Assembly (NCBI GenBank): GCA_949987705.1
Contig: CATLJY010000183.1
Location: 51,369-115,368 of the forward strand
From: Thereva unica
Lineage: Eukaryota; Arthropoda; Insecta; Diptera; Therevidae
Length of the DNA: 64,000 bases
Direction of reading: 5' to 3'
The notes beneath the pieces are model-generated. The model did no database searches, was not told where the DNA came from, and was given only the letters and a program-made list of their open reading frames with translations. The position numbers and the translations under genes were made by a program. Positions within the stretch are counted from its first letter, which is position 1. Each line of letters starts with the position of its first letter. Shown here piece by piece: positions 33,906 through 45,426 of the stretch.

Positions 33906-36018
33906 TTATATTTTCAATGTGTGGTTCATTGGTGAAACGAAAAATAAGTTGTTTTCAAACGGAAAATAACACATTTTACACAATACATCTTGTGCTAAAT
34001 TTTTAATTTTATATTTTCTAATGACGTTTTCGAAAATTCCTGTTACCATAAAAAACTCGTTCAAATCGGTAGGTTCATTATTTAATGGTTTAATTTTACA
34101 TAATTTTTTACCGCAAATGAAAATAGTGTTTTTATTGTATTTTTCAAAACATTTTACCTTTATAATATCGTAATTTTGTTTTAACATTAAGCAGTCATTA
34201 CCTAGAGAATCCACTTTTATTACATAGTCTGGAAATTGGCATACATTATAAAAAGTTGTTCCTTTTATTCTTTTATTCAAGAAAGGCGAATTTTCAGAGA
34301 CTGAATTTATATGAGTAATTATTTCATTAAATTCATTAATACGGTTAAAGCATTGTTCAAGAGGCCTATTGGAGGAATGTAAGAAAGATTTGATTTTCTT
34401 TATATATGCTTCAAACTTATAACATGAGTTTTCATCCAATGGCCCTTTAATTGCATCCTTCGGTAAATGTATTAATGAATGAACGTTATAGGTGACGTTA
34501 TGTACTCCATATAATTTAGGAAAATGAGTAACAAAATATATTAACAGTTCTTGTGCATATTCATTATATATTTTATAATATACTTGCGATGTTAAAATTC
34601 TTATCGAAAGACTCAAGCAAAGAAAGTGTTTATAGGTTGAGGCATTTAATATACCCTTCAGAGCAATTGGACCAACATATAATAGAAATACTCGAAATTC
34701 TGAAGCTTTCATGAAGTGTAAGAATTTTGTGGTTCGAATTTTTCTCTGAAATTCAAAACAAGAATATTTAAAGTATAATGTTAATCTTTCATTTAATTTT
34801 TGGACTTTACGAAAATTCAATTTCTGTTGGTGTGGTTTTCCCAACCACAAATGAAGCAATTTTTTACACACGCCTTCATCTACAAGATGCATTTTGTCCA
34901 AAATAAAATCATCTATCATGTCTACAGGTAACTTTTCCAAAATGCTAACATCCTTATGGTGATTCCGATCATCTTCTCCTAAATTCGTAATCTTTTTCCG
35001 AAAATGTTCATTAGTACGTAGTGGAGCATTTATTTTAGGGTACACAATTTTTGTTTTACCATTCCTAATTATTCTGTCACCTTTTACATAACATTTCTGA
35101 CAGCAGTAATACCCTCCATGTGATTTAACATATTTAATAGCAGCCATAGCTGGGGCATCGCACACAAAGTATTCAAAAGTTATAGGGTAATGAATGCTAT
35201 CTTTAATTATGCCAGTTTGAAGTAACGTTTTAATATCTTGTGTATATTCACTCAAAAAGTTATTAAAATTATTTGGCTTTCCGGCTGCATAAAATATACC
35301 AATGGGAAATACTGATTGCATCAGATTATTAATACATCCCAAAATTACCCAGAAACTCCTTCCACTACTCGCTGAAACAGGAGTTCCGTCAACGCAGAAA
35401 GAAAGTTGTAAACATTTTAATTTTTGGGTTAATTCTCTTTCATTGGACTTCAAGATCAATAATAATTGTTCTTGAATGGAGAAATGAAGATATTGGCCAT
35501 TGTCCAGTTCAACAATATTTTGACTGGATGCGGAAGGTGTATGTAGCATTGTTTGCATATTTATTTTTCTCTTTAAACAACCTTCTTTGTTTAATATAGA
35601 TAGCAATTTTCGTAATGCGGTACGATTAATATTGTATCTGATGGTCCAACGATGTAATTCATTTTCTAAACTTTCACGGTTGAACGAAACTATGTCAATA
35701 TCTGTTTCATCTTGATTTTCTGGATATTCTTCTTCAATTATTGAGTTATCGTCAAAAGTTATTAATTCTTCGGTTATGTCCAAAAATTGTTCTTCTTCAA
35801 TGTTTATGCCTGTAAAATGGAATAATGTTACTACAAAGCATCATCCAATGCTGATAGTAAATATACTTACATTCATGATCCATATTTTTTGATTTTCTAC
35901 TTGGATTCTTTGAAATCTTGGAATAATATGGGTGATCCTCATGGTGTACATTTTTTGTTCTTTGTTTTTCTTGATGTGCTTTTCTCAATTGTAAAAAAAC
36001 ATTATTTATTCGCGGCAT
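33906..36018 (-). CDS. CACTA/EnSpm-like transposase, two exons
   Basis: Exon 1 is 36018-35871 and exon 2 is 35809-33906, separated by a 61-bp GT-AG intron; together 683 residues. The start MPRINN is the first in-frame ATG. The protein should cut and paste transposon D. Visible parts in order: a basic N-terminus; a region with HRWTIRYNINRTALRKLL; a first candidate acidic residue in CVDGTP (about residue 190); an FPIGIFYAAGKP block; a second in FVCDAPA (about 267); a zinc-binding-like GYYCCQKC; then DKMHLVDEGVCKKLLHLW, RTTKFLHFMKASEFRVFLLY and YNVHSLIHL...GPLD. The latter blocks recall the Transposase_21/DUF4218 organisation of CACTA proteins. The family assignment is from memory of these motifs. 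No frame damage is seen. Confidence 0.72.
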
Positions 36019-36147
36019 TTTTATAATGTATATCATATTCCCATAGCACTTTTATTTGACAGACACAAAATCCAGTTATTAAAGTATACTGAATTTCAGA
36101 ATTAAGTAATATAACAAAATGCACTTTTAGCGTGTATATAAAAATCA

Positions 36148-36222
36148 CGAATTCGGCTCAATGTGTAAGACGATGGAATAGTAATCCAAGGGGCTGCATG
36201 TTCAATTCCCAGCAGAACCAAC
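36148..36222 (+). ncRNA. tRNA-like sequence (SINE head or tRNA pseudogene)
   Basis: It contains an A-box-like GGCTCAATGTGTAAG and a B-box-like GTTCAATTCCC at suitable spacing. A 4-bp anticodon-type stem, TGGA/TCCA, encloses a 7-nt loop ATAGTAA. The T-stem does not pair properly, so it is not a functional tRNA. A tRNA-derived SINE head or tRNA pseudogene within transposon D is the likeliest reading. Confidence 0.4.
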
Positions 36223-36439
36223 CGGTAGGTACATATACAATATTGTGGTTTTAAATATTAACGGAACTTAGTAATTATCTCTCTTTCTTTCAACAGTCTT
36301 TGAGGATGACTCAAATACTATAATAAAATAATAAAATGAAACAATTCTAGAAAAAGTATTTGCAAATCATATGTGAATTATATACCTGAAGGAAACATAA
36401 TAATTAATCTTTTTAGTACTGAAAAAATACCCTCCTCCA

Positions 36440-36850
36440 GTACTTAGCCAATATTATATTCCACTATTGTAACAAATCATACTGAACGATACTGTATTGA
36501 AACAAACTGTTCGTACTGAGCAAATGTTCCCATTCAGAACTGAGCAAATGCCCCCGTTCAGTACCTACCAAATATTATATTCCACTATTGCAACAAATCA
36601 TACTGAACGATACTGTATTGAAACAAACTGTTCGTACTGAGCAAATGTTCCCATTCAGAACTGAGCAAATGCCCCCGTTCAGTACCTACCAAATATTATA
36701 TTCCACTATTGTAACAAATCATACTGAACGATACTGTATTGAAACAAACTGTTCGTACTGAGCAAATGTTCCGATTCAGAACTGAGAAAATGCCCCCGTT
36801 CAGTACCTACCAAATATTATATTCCACTATTGTAAGAAACCGTACTCTAC
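36440..36850. repeat. Three-copy tandem repeat, ~121 bp
   Basis: Units share CATACTGAACGATACTGTAT, GTTCGTACTGAGCAAATG, CCCCGTTCAGTACCTACC and ATATTATATTCCACTATTG. The third copy decays after 36830. All are built on a GTACTGA-like core. It lies near the right end of transposon D and could hold transposase sites. Confidence 0.9.
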
Positions 36851-37008
36851 GATACTGAAATGAAGTAGATATATAGTACTAAAAAGGTACCACACATCTT
36901 TCTTAATTTAGTACTCAAAATGTTCCGCTTGAGTTCTGCACGTTTCAGTACTGGGAGGGGAAATGACTGCTGAACGAATTCCTATACAGTTCTAATGAGT
37001 TATGCGGG

Positions 37009-38729
37009 AGAAGTGGCTGTAATTATGGCAGGTAACAACATGGGTAAAGAGACATTGTCCTAGAAGAACGGAATGGCACCATCAAGAGAATTTCCGATAA
37101 ACATAGATCGTATGATGCGCTACAGTATCCGCTCATTTTTTGGCAAGGCGAGGATGGCTATAATTTTGGTTTGAGACAAACGAATCCAATCACCGGAGTA
37201 CCACAAAATAACAATATTTCTGCAATGGACTTCTATGCGTTCAGGATCATGTTTCTCCATTGAAGTTTTAATATTATACTGCAAAGCAAAGATCTGTTCC
37301 ATCAATACATAATGGATATGATTAAATCAGAGGACTCGAGAGGACTCGCAGAGTGGAGCAGTATGCACATTTGCGGGATGCTGTGATAAATGATAGAGAT
37401 GTTTCTGACGTCGGACAGTTGATAATCTTGCCTTCTAGCTTTACTGGGGGTCCCAGGTACATGCATGAGCGTACTCAAGACGCCATGGCCTATGTAAGAA
37501 ACTATGGCAGGCCGGACCTCTTTATAACATTTACTTGCAACCCCAATTGGATAGAGATACAGGAAGAGCTTTTTCAGAACCAGAAACCACAGGATCGTCA
37601 TGATTTCTTAGCAAGAGTTTTTCATCAGAAGCAAAAAGCACTTATGAATCTCTTAACCAAGGAAAAAGTTTTCGGTGATGTGTGATGCCACATGTACACT
37701 ATAGAGTGGCAGAAGAGAGGACTTCCTCATGCTCACATTCTGGTTTGGCTAAAAGACACATTACATGTTAACAGGGTGGATGAGTTCATAAGTGCAGAAA
37801 TCCCTGATCCACATGAAGACCCCCAACTATTTACCATTGTGACAAAACAGATGGTACACATCTATAAACCCCCCCTCACCGTGCATGAAAAATGGAAAAT
37901 GCACAAAATGATATCCGCGGGGTTTAGTAAAAGATACACAAACTGGAAAGGATGGATACCCACTCTATCTTCGAAGATCACCACAAGATGGAGGATTTTG
38001 TGCTAATATCAATTTTAAAGGAAGAGAAATTTCTGTGAACAATACGTGGATCGTTCCGTATTGCCCTTTATTAACTAAAATTTTTAACGCTCATATCAAC
38101 GTGGAGTTCTGCAATTCAGTTAAATCAATCAAGTACGTTTGTAAATATGTGAACAAAGGATTTGATATAGCTGTGTTTGAAGTGACCGGAGGAGATAGTA
38201 ACCTTAATGAAGTTCTTCAATATGAAATGGGGAGATACATAAGTAGCAATGAAGCAGTATGGAGAATACTCACTTTCCTATTCATGAGCGTCACCCAACT
38301 GTGGTTCATCTAAGCGTTAACCCTGAAAATGGACAGAGAGTCTATTTCACAACAGAAAATGCAGTTGAACGAGCCCAAGTCCCTCAGGACACAACACTGA
38401 CAGCTTTCTTTAAACTTTGCACCAGAGATGAGTTTGCACGTACTTTACTCTACAATCAAATTCCAAAGTATTACACATGGAACAGTAGGAATAAAACATG
38501 GAATCGTCGAAAACAAGGTAAAGTGGTGCCAGAGCAGCCCACCATACGGTCCTGCGATGCACTTGGTCGCATTTACACTGTTCATCCAAACAACTCCGAA
38601 TGCTTCCATCTACGTTTCTTATTGCATGAGGTAAGGGGCCCAACATCATTTATAGAGCAATTCTTTCCCCAAGAAACGAAGATGTTAACGCTATCAATAA
38701 AAAACTTTTACAGGATTTACCTGGTGTAG
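37009..38729 (+). pseudogene. Helitron Rep domain (HUH endonuclease), decayed
   Basis: Continuation of the Helitron gene after transposon D. The Helitron N-domain block reads SYDALQYPLIFWQGEDGYN across frames. Next come a LPSSFTGGPRYM block and TFTCNPNW. The HUH motif sits in GLPHAHILVWL (His codons at 37728 and 37734), and the paired catalytic tyrosines in YVCKY (38134 and 38146). These are the hallmarks of the rolling-circle Rep. An in-frame TGA lies at 37683-37685, and frames change near 38006-38035 and 38259-38313. The start of the helicase region follows (PENGQRVYF, CTRDEFARTLLYNQIP, LRFLLHEVRGPTSF). Not functional as it stands. Confidence 0.85.
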
Positions 38730-39233
38730 TACAAATTTATAAATCTATAGATACTACATGTGTCACAGATGAGGCTGTCAATTACCCAACTGAGTTTTTG
38801 AATACGTTAGAACCACCTGGAGTACTCTCATATTTTGGAGCTAAAGATTGGTGTACCAATTATGCTGCTTAGGAATTTACACCCTATTTCACTATGCAAT
38901 GGTACGCGACTCTCTGTTAAAAAACTAATGCCAAACATTATTGAAGCCACTATTATGACTGGACAAGCCGCCGGCGAAGATGTATTCATCCCTAGAATCC
39001 CAATTATACCTACAGACATTCCTTTTCAGTTTAAACGTCTTCAGTTCCCTGTGCGTCTGAGTTTCGCCATGAACATCAACAAGTCACAAGGGCAATCACT
39101 GAAAGTTGTTGGGCTCGATCTGGTAAAGCCATGTTTCTCCCACGGTTGTTCAAGAATGGGTAAAGCTGAAAATCTTCATATCTTAGTTCCAAATGCCAGA
39201 ACATTAAATATAGTTTATCCTGAAGCTCTTTGA
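38730..39233 (+). pseudogene. Helitron helicase C-terminal remnant
   Basis: The end of the PIF1-like helicase: GVPIMLLRNLHP, CNGTRLSVKKL, FQFKRLQFPVRLSFAMNIN followed by KSQGQSL, and a terminal CFSHG...GKAENLHILV block ending in a stop at 39233. No Walker A motif is visible between 38640 and 38730, so the centre of the helicase was deleted. In an intact Helitron this part would unwind DNA during rolling-circle transfer. Confidence 0.82.
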
Positions 39234-39718
39234 AAAATACCGTAACACCTGTTCCATGTCTAATTATATAGTGCTTTTTATTCCCCCCCCCCCCCCTTCT
39301 GGTTAGGACCATATTAGTGTTAGTAATATCGCCTCGCTAAAACATAACACACACATTTTTAATGTTGTCGATGTTCGTCTCAAGCCGAAATTAAAAAACA
39401 GAGAGGACATGTGTGCGCAATGTATTTATTAAATTTTTTTAGGGCCACCAAACTGTACATTTTGGCGGCGCCATATTTCCAAAATTGGTGACCTTTTTGT
39501 CGCTTTTTTGGGGAAAAACAATTTGGAGAGCGCCATGATCGAAGCCCTAATCTCCTGGCTTAACAAACCCTACGAGGATGATTCTGAATATTTTTGGCTA
39601 GGTGTCTATTGTGCACGTAGTAGAAAAGTTTTCATCATCGAATTTTAACATATTTAAATTTTAATAAGTTTTGTAAATTGTTTTTTTTTTTCATTATACC
39701 TTTTCCCGGACTGGTCAC
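39234..39718. other. Non-coding flank of the Helitron
   Basis: No gene is seen. It contains a C-run at about 39284-39297. The Helitron 3' terminus (hairpin plus CTRR) could not be placed with confidence. Confidence 0.4.
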
Positions 39719-39754
39719 ACATAATTTTTTTATTAAAAGGCGTTGCAACGCACG
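39719..39754 (-). mobile_element. E5: 5' tip region of an E-like element, split by B
   Basis: On the minus strand, the sequence from 47880 to 47862 joined to 39750 leftwards reads as an E-family 5' end: ACTAGCAAAAACCTGCG, then GCGTTGCAACGCC. E2-E4 have ACTAGCATAAAACCCGCG and CCTTGCAACGCC at the same place. The body to the left does not match E1-E4, so this is a related but distinct family. Element B inserted about 20 bp inside the tip, with CACG duplicated. Confidence 0.65.
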
Positions 39755-40255
39755 AGTTAAATCACTCGTCGAGAAATCGAATAAAAAAAATTATTATTAA
39801 AAGAAACAACTTGAATTTATTTTAGATCTTTACACCTTTAATTCTGAAACAGAACTGATTAATTCAAAATTACAATTTTACTTTTATACATTTTACTTAA
39901 TTGGCAATTTAATCGAATGTTAAAATTCTAAGAATTTTGTCTGCACATGTTCTAAAAGAAATTGAAATGCTTAGTTTGTTAAATTTACTTATTAAACCGA
40001 AAAATTGTGAAATATGAAATTTGAACTGATTGATTCAAAAATACAATTTTACTTTTTTACTTAATTAGCAATTTAATCGAATGTTAAAAGTTCTAAGAAT
40101 TTTGTCTGTACATGGCAGGAAGTTCTAAAGGAAATTGGAATGCTTAGTTTGTTAAATTTACTTATTAAACCAAAGAATTGAGAAATATGAAATTTGATCT
40201 ATTTATGAATGCATGATTTACTTAAAATTGATTGGGGTTTGTGAGGTACGTAACT
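39755..40255 (-). repeat. Element B 3' LTR
   Basis: 501 bp, identical by eye to 47361-47861. It contains an internal duplication of about 170 bp: the AATTTAATCGAATGTTAAAA...CTTATTAAACC block occurs twice. It also contains the last 38 bp of env. A purine tract AGGGGGGAAG (element sense) lies directly upstream, at 40256-40265. Confidence 0.96.
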
Positions 40256-41822
40256 CTTCCCCCCCTAGAGGATGATGGAACAGGAACTGCAATTTGGGAG
40301 TTTCTGGTCCATGAGTGGGTGGTGTAATCTCCAGCTTCTTTTTTCGTAGTTTAAAGATGGTACAGATGATCAGGATGATGAATAAAATGCCTTCAATAGT
40401 AAGTAGGATGAATGTTGAGGTATGTCTGATGTCGGTATTGATCTCCAGGAATTCCACTTGTCTTCTGGTTTGGAAGTTGTAATTTTGAAGTTTTTGTAGA
40501 GTGATGTTTTCCCGAATAGTGGTGAAGTTTATTTTGTGGAAAAATATAGGATAGATTGTGATTTCATCCCAGAATGTCTTCGGGTGGCTGCTATATGTAA
40601 CTCCGTTTACTTGTACATCGCAGGCTTCAAAGTGAAGTAGCACACTTCCTGTAACGTTTTTAGGGCTGAAGGGACATGAGGAATTAACTGCTGTCTCCGT
40701 GACGTTGATAAATAAGATGAAATTCGGCTCCGGTTGGTAGATCTCTGAAGACTGCTCTGTTTCTATAAGTTCACATTCGGTTGGTATATTCTTCATGACT
40801 TGGGTGATACAGTTGACATTTGCTGTTTGGTATGATGATCTTTCGCAATAGAATATCTCTTCTACTTGTGGACATTTCTTGTCAAAAAATTGAATATCTT
40901 TTTCTGTTAGGGCTATGTAGGGTTGTGTAAGGATTCTTTTTGAGTTCTTTATTGGGATTGGTATTACATGGAAGAATGAATAGGTTATATTTTGGACAAT
41001 AGGGATTTGAATATTGAAAATAATGTTTGTGTTATTAAGATATGCCTGTAGTTTTAATAATTCATAGACATGCTCTATTGATTTAATGTCAATCGTTTCG
41101 TTCTTTAGTAAGTCATAGATTTCTGCGAGTTCATCGGGGTTTAAAATTTGTTTAGATATTATGTTTACTTTGGCGAATAGTATTGCTTCGGCCAAATTAG
41201 ATAAGTGGCTTTGCAAGATTTCGATATTGTAATTGATTTGACTTAAATATTGAAGGTGTTGAAGGAGATAGTGCTCTTCCCGTATATGATTATGTAATGA
41301 ATATTGATTCGATTTTAGGTAATTATTGATTTCAGTTTGCTGAGTGTTTATATGTGTGGTTATATTCTCAAATCTTTCGATCATTCTGTTATTAATAAGA
41401 AATTGCTGATTGGCTTTGGATTGTAATTTTGCTTGGTTTGTTGTTAATGTTTCTATTTCTTTATTAAGGCGAGTGGCATCGGCAGCATCCATGTTACCAG
41501 TGATAAATTTGATTGCTGAACCTAGTCCATTGATAAGTCCTCTTCTATATCTATGTTTTGGAAGTAATGTTTGTAATTTTGATTCTACCTCATTTAGTCT
41601 AAGTTTTGTCGTTGCTACTGTACTATTAAGTTCTTCTGTAATGTTTAGGTGGTTTAACGCGTCTCGTATAGTCTCTATTGTCTGTCTGTAATTTTGTAAC
41701 TTTACTATGTGTATGAGGTTGTTATGTCCTTGTATTACTTTAGCATTACCGAGTTTCAATGGTAAAAGTCCTTTGTTATTGCTTAAGTCGTGCAATTCTA
41801 ATTTCTGCCCTTGTACTACCAT
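40218..41822 (-). CDS. env: Element B envelope glycoprotein
   Basis: 534 residues from the ATG at 41822, uninterrupted. It is a fusion glycoprotein of the errantivirus F type. An RYRR furin-like site ends at residue 94, followed by a glycine-rich hydrophobic segment. Coiled-coil-prone sequence covers about 100-220, and a transmembrane segment about 468-490 precedes a short basic tail. The ORF itself starts without a convincing signal peptide. An acceptor-like TTTCAG (AG at 41833-41834) lies 10 nt upstream of the ATG. Splicing from the leader donor at 46998-46999 would add an in-frame N-terminal extension that is hydrophobic (see findings). The stop codon is inside the 3' LTR. Pol ends only 17 nt upstream. 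Confidence 0.92.
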   Translation of the reverse strand: MVVQGQKLELHDLSNNKGLLPLKLGNAKVIQGHNNLIHIVKLQNYRQTIETIRDALNHLNITEELNSTVATTKLRLNEVESKLQTLLPKHRYRRGLINGLGSAIKFITGNMDAADATRLNKEIETLTTNQAKLQSKANQQFLINNRMIERFENITTHINTQQTEINNYLKSNQYSLHNHIREEHYLLQHLQYLSQINYNIEILQSHLSNLAEAILFAKVNIISKQILNPDELAEIYDLLKNETIDIKSIEHVYELLKLQAYLNNTNIIFNIQIPIVQNITYSFFHVIPIPIKNSKRILTQPYIALTEKDIQFFDKKCPQVEEIFYCERSSYQTANVNCITQVMKNIPTECELIETEQSSEIYQPEPNFILFINVTETAVNSSCPFSPKNVTGSVLLHFEACDVQVNGVTYSSHPKTFWDEITIYPIFFHKINFTTIRENITLQKLQNYNFQTRRQVEFLEINTDIRHTSTFILLTIEGILFIILIICTIFKLRKKKLEITPPTHGPETPKLQFLFHHPLGGEELRTSQTPINFK

Positions 41823-41839
41823 TATTACTAATCTGAAAT

Positions 41840-44800
41840 TTAAGATTTAGGTTTCTTTTTTAGTCTAGTTTTATGTAGTTTTTGGTTTTTTGCGGTTATT
41901 ATGGTTATTTTATTATTTTTCTTAACTAATTGCTTACTAAATCTTGGGGTGATCTTATTTCTCCTACATTCTTTCCTATAAACTACCTCGTTCTCCTTAT
42001 ATTCTACTGGTTCAATTCTGGTTTCGTTTAACTTTTCAATATTTTTATCATTAATTTTCTGTGCTTGTTCTTTAACTAATGGGTATAATTCTCTCTGAAA
42101 TAGATTTAGTTTCTCTAAATATTCGTGCTCTGTATTGAATTTTATGTTTTCGTTGAATTTGGGTGTTCGGCCGTAAAATAATTCGAATGGGGTGTACTTT
42201 GTGGCTGAGTGAATAGCATTATTGTAGGTGGTGATAGCTTCATTTAGGATTTCCTCATGATCCATTTCGTAGTGCCTATCTTTTCGTTTTTCTACTATTA
42301 TTCGGTATATTTCCGTGAGAGTTGAATGAAGGCGTTCAACAGGCGAGTTACTAGTTGTCTGTTGGAAGGAGGTAATATGAAGGGTTATATTATATTGGTT
42401 ACAGAAATCTTTGACTATGTTAGCGGTAAATTCTGATCCTTGGTCTACTACAAGTTTCCCAGGTATGCCGTGAAGGCTTATAAAGTGTCTGATTGCCTTT
42501 ATAACATTGAGACTTGTTCTTGCGGTCAAGGTGTATGCTGAGGCGAATCTAGAAAATTTATCTATTATCGTTAAGATGGATTTATTGTTAATTGTATAGA
42601 TATCTAAATGAAGAATATCGAGAGGTATTGTGGGTTGTTCAGTTTTTTCAAATTTTAATTTTAAGGGATGTCGGTCATATTTCAGTCTATTGCAGATGTC
42701 ACAATTATTTATTGTTTGCGCAATTTTATTTTTTATAAAAGGGAAGTAGAATAGTCTTTTCAAGTGCCTTAAAGTTTCGTTTATTCCCCTATGGTTGTTT
42801 TTTTCATGGTAGTCACGTATAATTCTGTCTTGTTCGTCGTTGTCGGTTACGTCCGTTAGTAATTCTGTGCATCTTATTAGTTTAAAGGCCTTACTGTTAG
42901 AAAAGTATTTTGAATATACATTTTGTACGATTCTAAAGGTCTCATCGTCTGTATAAATAGCGGATAAACGATTAGGAACTAGATATTCTTTAAAAAGTTC
43001 TGTTATCTTTTCTTCTGTAAACTCGGGTAGTCGAAACGTTCGACGATGTTTATTTCGGAAAATAATTTCAACGGATATTGGGGGGTTTTGATCTGTTTTG
43101 GACAATATCATCTGCAGGTTAAACTCGTTTAAAGGTCGTTCTGAAATTGGAATACCATCATTTAAGTTCTCGGTAGCTGTATGTATGGTAGCATCTGTAC
43201 TGTTTTCTAAGGGTTCGTTATCTTCTCCGATATTTATTTCGGCGTGTTCTTTTTTTTCTTGGTTGTTTTGAACCCTGCTTAAAGCGTCAGCGTTGGAGTT
43301 TTGAATACCCTTTTTGTATACTATCTCATAGTCGAATTCCTCGAGTTTGAGCCTCCACCTAATTAGTTTTGAATTAGGTTCTTTTAGATTCATTAGCCAA
43401 GTCAGAGGTCTGTGGTCGGTAACTATCTTGAACTTATGACCGTATAAATATGGTCGAAAATATTTAGTTGCCCAGACGATAGCGAGAAGTTCTTTTTCTA
43501 TAGTTGAGTAATTGGATTCAGTGTCTGTTAACGTTCTGCTAGCATAGCAGATGGGTTTATCGCTCCCAATCGGGCCTTGAGATAGAATAGCTCCGATTGC
43601 TACGTTACTGGCATCAGTAGTAAGGACAAAGGGTTTACTGAAGTCTGGGTACTGCAAGAGGGGGTCGTTCATCAGAAGGTTCTTACAATTTTGGAATGCT
43701 TTTACATATCTCTCATTAAAATCAACTTTTCTTCCTTTTTTTAAACATTCGGTGAGGGGTCTAGTTAAATGTGCGAAGTCTTTTATGAACTTGCGGTAGT
43801 ATCCCAGGAGTCCGAGAAAGCTTTTAATTTCTTTCTGTGTTTTTGGGATTGGGAACTGTTTAATAACTCGGATTTTTTCGGGGTTTGGCCTAACGCCATC
43901 GGTTGACACTATATGTCCGAGGAAAGCAATTTCTTTATGTAAAAATTCTGATTTGTCCATCTGAATTTTGAGATTTGCTTCACGAAGTTTTTGGAAGACT
44001 TTTCGAAGGTTTTCCCCGTGCTCTTGAAGCGACATTGAGAAGATGATAATGTCGTCCATGTATACTAGGCAGATTTTGCCCTGTAAGTCCTTAAGAACAT
44101 TGTCCATGACACGTTGGAATGTGGACGGGGCATTTTTTAAGCCAAAGGGCATACGTACGTACTCGTAATGTCCACTTTCTACAGAGAAGGCTGTTTTTTG
44201 TACGTCACGTGGATCCATTTCTACTTGATGGAATCCACTTGCGAGGTCTAGTGTACTAAAGTACAAACTTTTTCCTAGTTTATCCAATATTTCGGTAATG
44301 TTAGGAAGTGGATACCGGTCACTAATGGTTTTTTCATTGAGCTTACGAAAGTCAATAACAAGTCTCCACTTTTGCTTTCCGCTCGCATCTTTCTTTTTAG
44401 GGACTATCCAAACGGGTGAACTCCAAGGGGAGTAGCTTGGACGAATAATTCCTTGATCTAGCATATCATTTATTTGTCGTCTCACTTCTTCTTTGTGGAC
44501 GTAAGGGTACCTGTATGATTTGGTATAAATTGGCAGATCATCAGTGGTTAGAATCCGATGCTTGATTTGGTTGGTGAAGGTTAGTGTCTGACCTTCACGA
44601 AAGAAAATGTCATCATATTCTCGACATATTTTGAAAATTAGATTCTTCTCTTCTTTATTTAAGTGAGAAGATCGAAGTGATTCGGCAATGTCTTCAGAAG
44701 GGTTTGGTTCGTTATTTTTCGAGCAATGAATGTTAAAATTGTTAATTTCAGAGTACGTGGGAAGGAATGGTTCGACCTTTAAGGGTTGTTCTAGAAGTAT

Positions 44801-45426
44801 TTCTTGCTCTACCTTAGATGCGTTGATTACTTCAACGAGGCTATACCAATCTTTACAACTATAGATTCCTTCGGAGATGTAGACTCCGGGTTTAACTATG
44901 GTGTTCTTTATGAGGATATCTCCTTGCTCGCAATCTACGGGAAGATTTGCTATTATTTTTGAGTTTGGAGGAATTGTATACTTGCTAGACATGTAGTTGG
45001 GCTTAAATTTCAGTGGTATTGAGGCGTTTTCTGTATTAAGAGTGTTGCTCACCAAATCTACTTTGGCTCCTAAAGACCTTAGTATGTCCAATCCTAACAG
45101 TCCATCAAAATAACCATGAAATTTGAAGATAATAAAAGGGTTTGTTCCAGGCTGTTTAAATTCTGAGAAATTTGGTAGTATAACTTGCTTATTTAATTTG
45201 TGTTGGTTGAATATCGTGTTGATTATTGTAGGCTTTGTATAAATTATATCTTGCGGATGAGTATATTCAGGGTTCAGGAAGGAAGAGGATGCTCCTGTAT
45301 CTACTAGAAATTTAAGAGGTCGGCCGAATGGTGAAGATATATCTATATAAGCCAAAACAGTTCCGTGCTTGTTAATGTCTAAGTATCCGATCGGTTCGGG
45401 GAGGCGTTCGGAAGAAAATTTGTATC
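41840..45426 (-). CDS. pol: Element B Pol polyprotein
   Basis: Open from about 45426, overlapping gag by about 45 bp in the -1 frame, to the stop at 41840. From the TTG at 45355 it reads 1,171 residues. Domains in that numbering: aspartic protease VDTGA (18-22); reverse transcriptase about 250-450 with VIDFRKLNE, FSTLDLASGFHQV and the YMDD catalytic box at 432-435; RNase H about 560-690 with TDAS and the STIEKELLAIVW block; integrase with an HHCC finger ending CDICNRLK; and a core with D (LHLDIY), D (VDQGSEF) and E (SPVERLHS). All expected catalytic residues are present. It is probably made by -1 ribosomal frameshifting from gag. Confidence 0.95.

Larger units (their letters stand above)
28522..37008 (-). 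mobile_element. Transposon D: two-gene DNA transposon in the Helitron
   Basis: An 8,487-bp insertion. The ends are inverted: CCCGCATAA at 28522-28530 and TTATGCGGG at 37000-37008, with further inverted similarity inside (GAACTG and TATAGGAATTC on both sides). It is flanked by AG on both sides (28520-28521 and 37009-37010). Removing it and one AG joins the Helitron reading frame exactly (…TPSA|EVAVIM), which fixes the boundaries. It carries a two-exon transposase-like gene on the minus strand and a six-exon DUF4806-domain gene on the plus strand. Both appear complete. Strand is given by the transposase. The superfamily is inferred as CACTA/EnSpm-like from the protein; the termini are not canonical CACTA. 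Confidence 0.82.
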
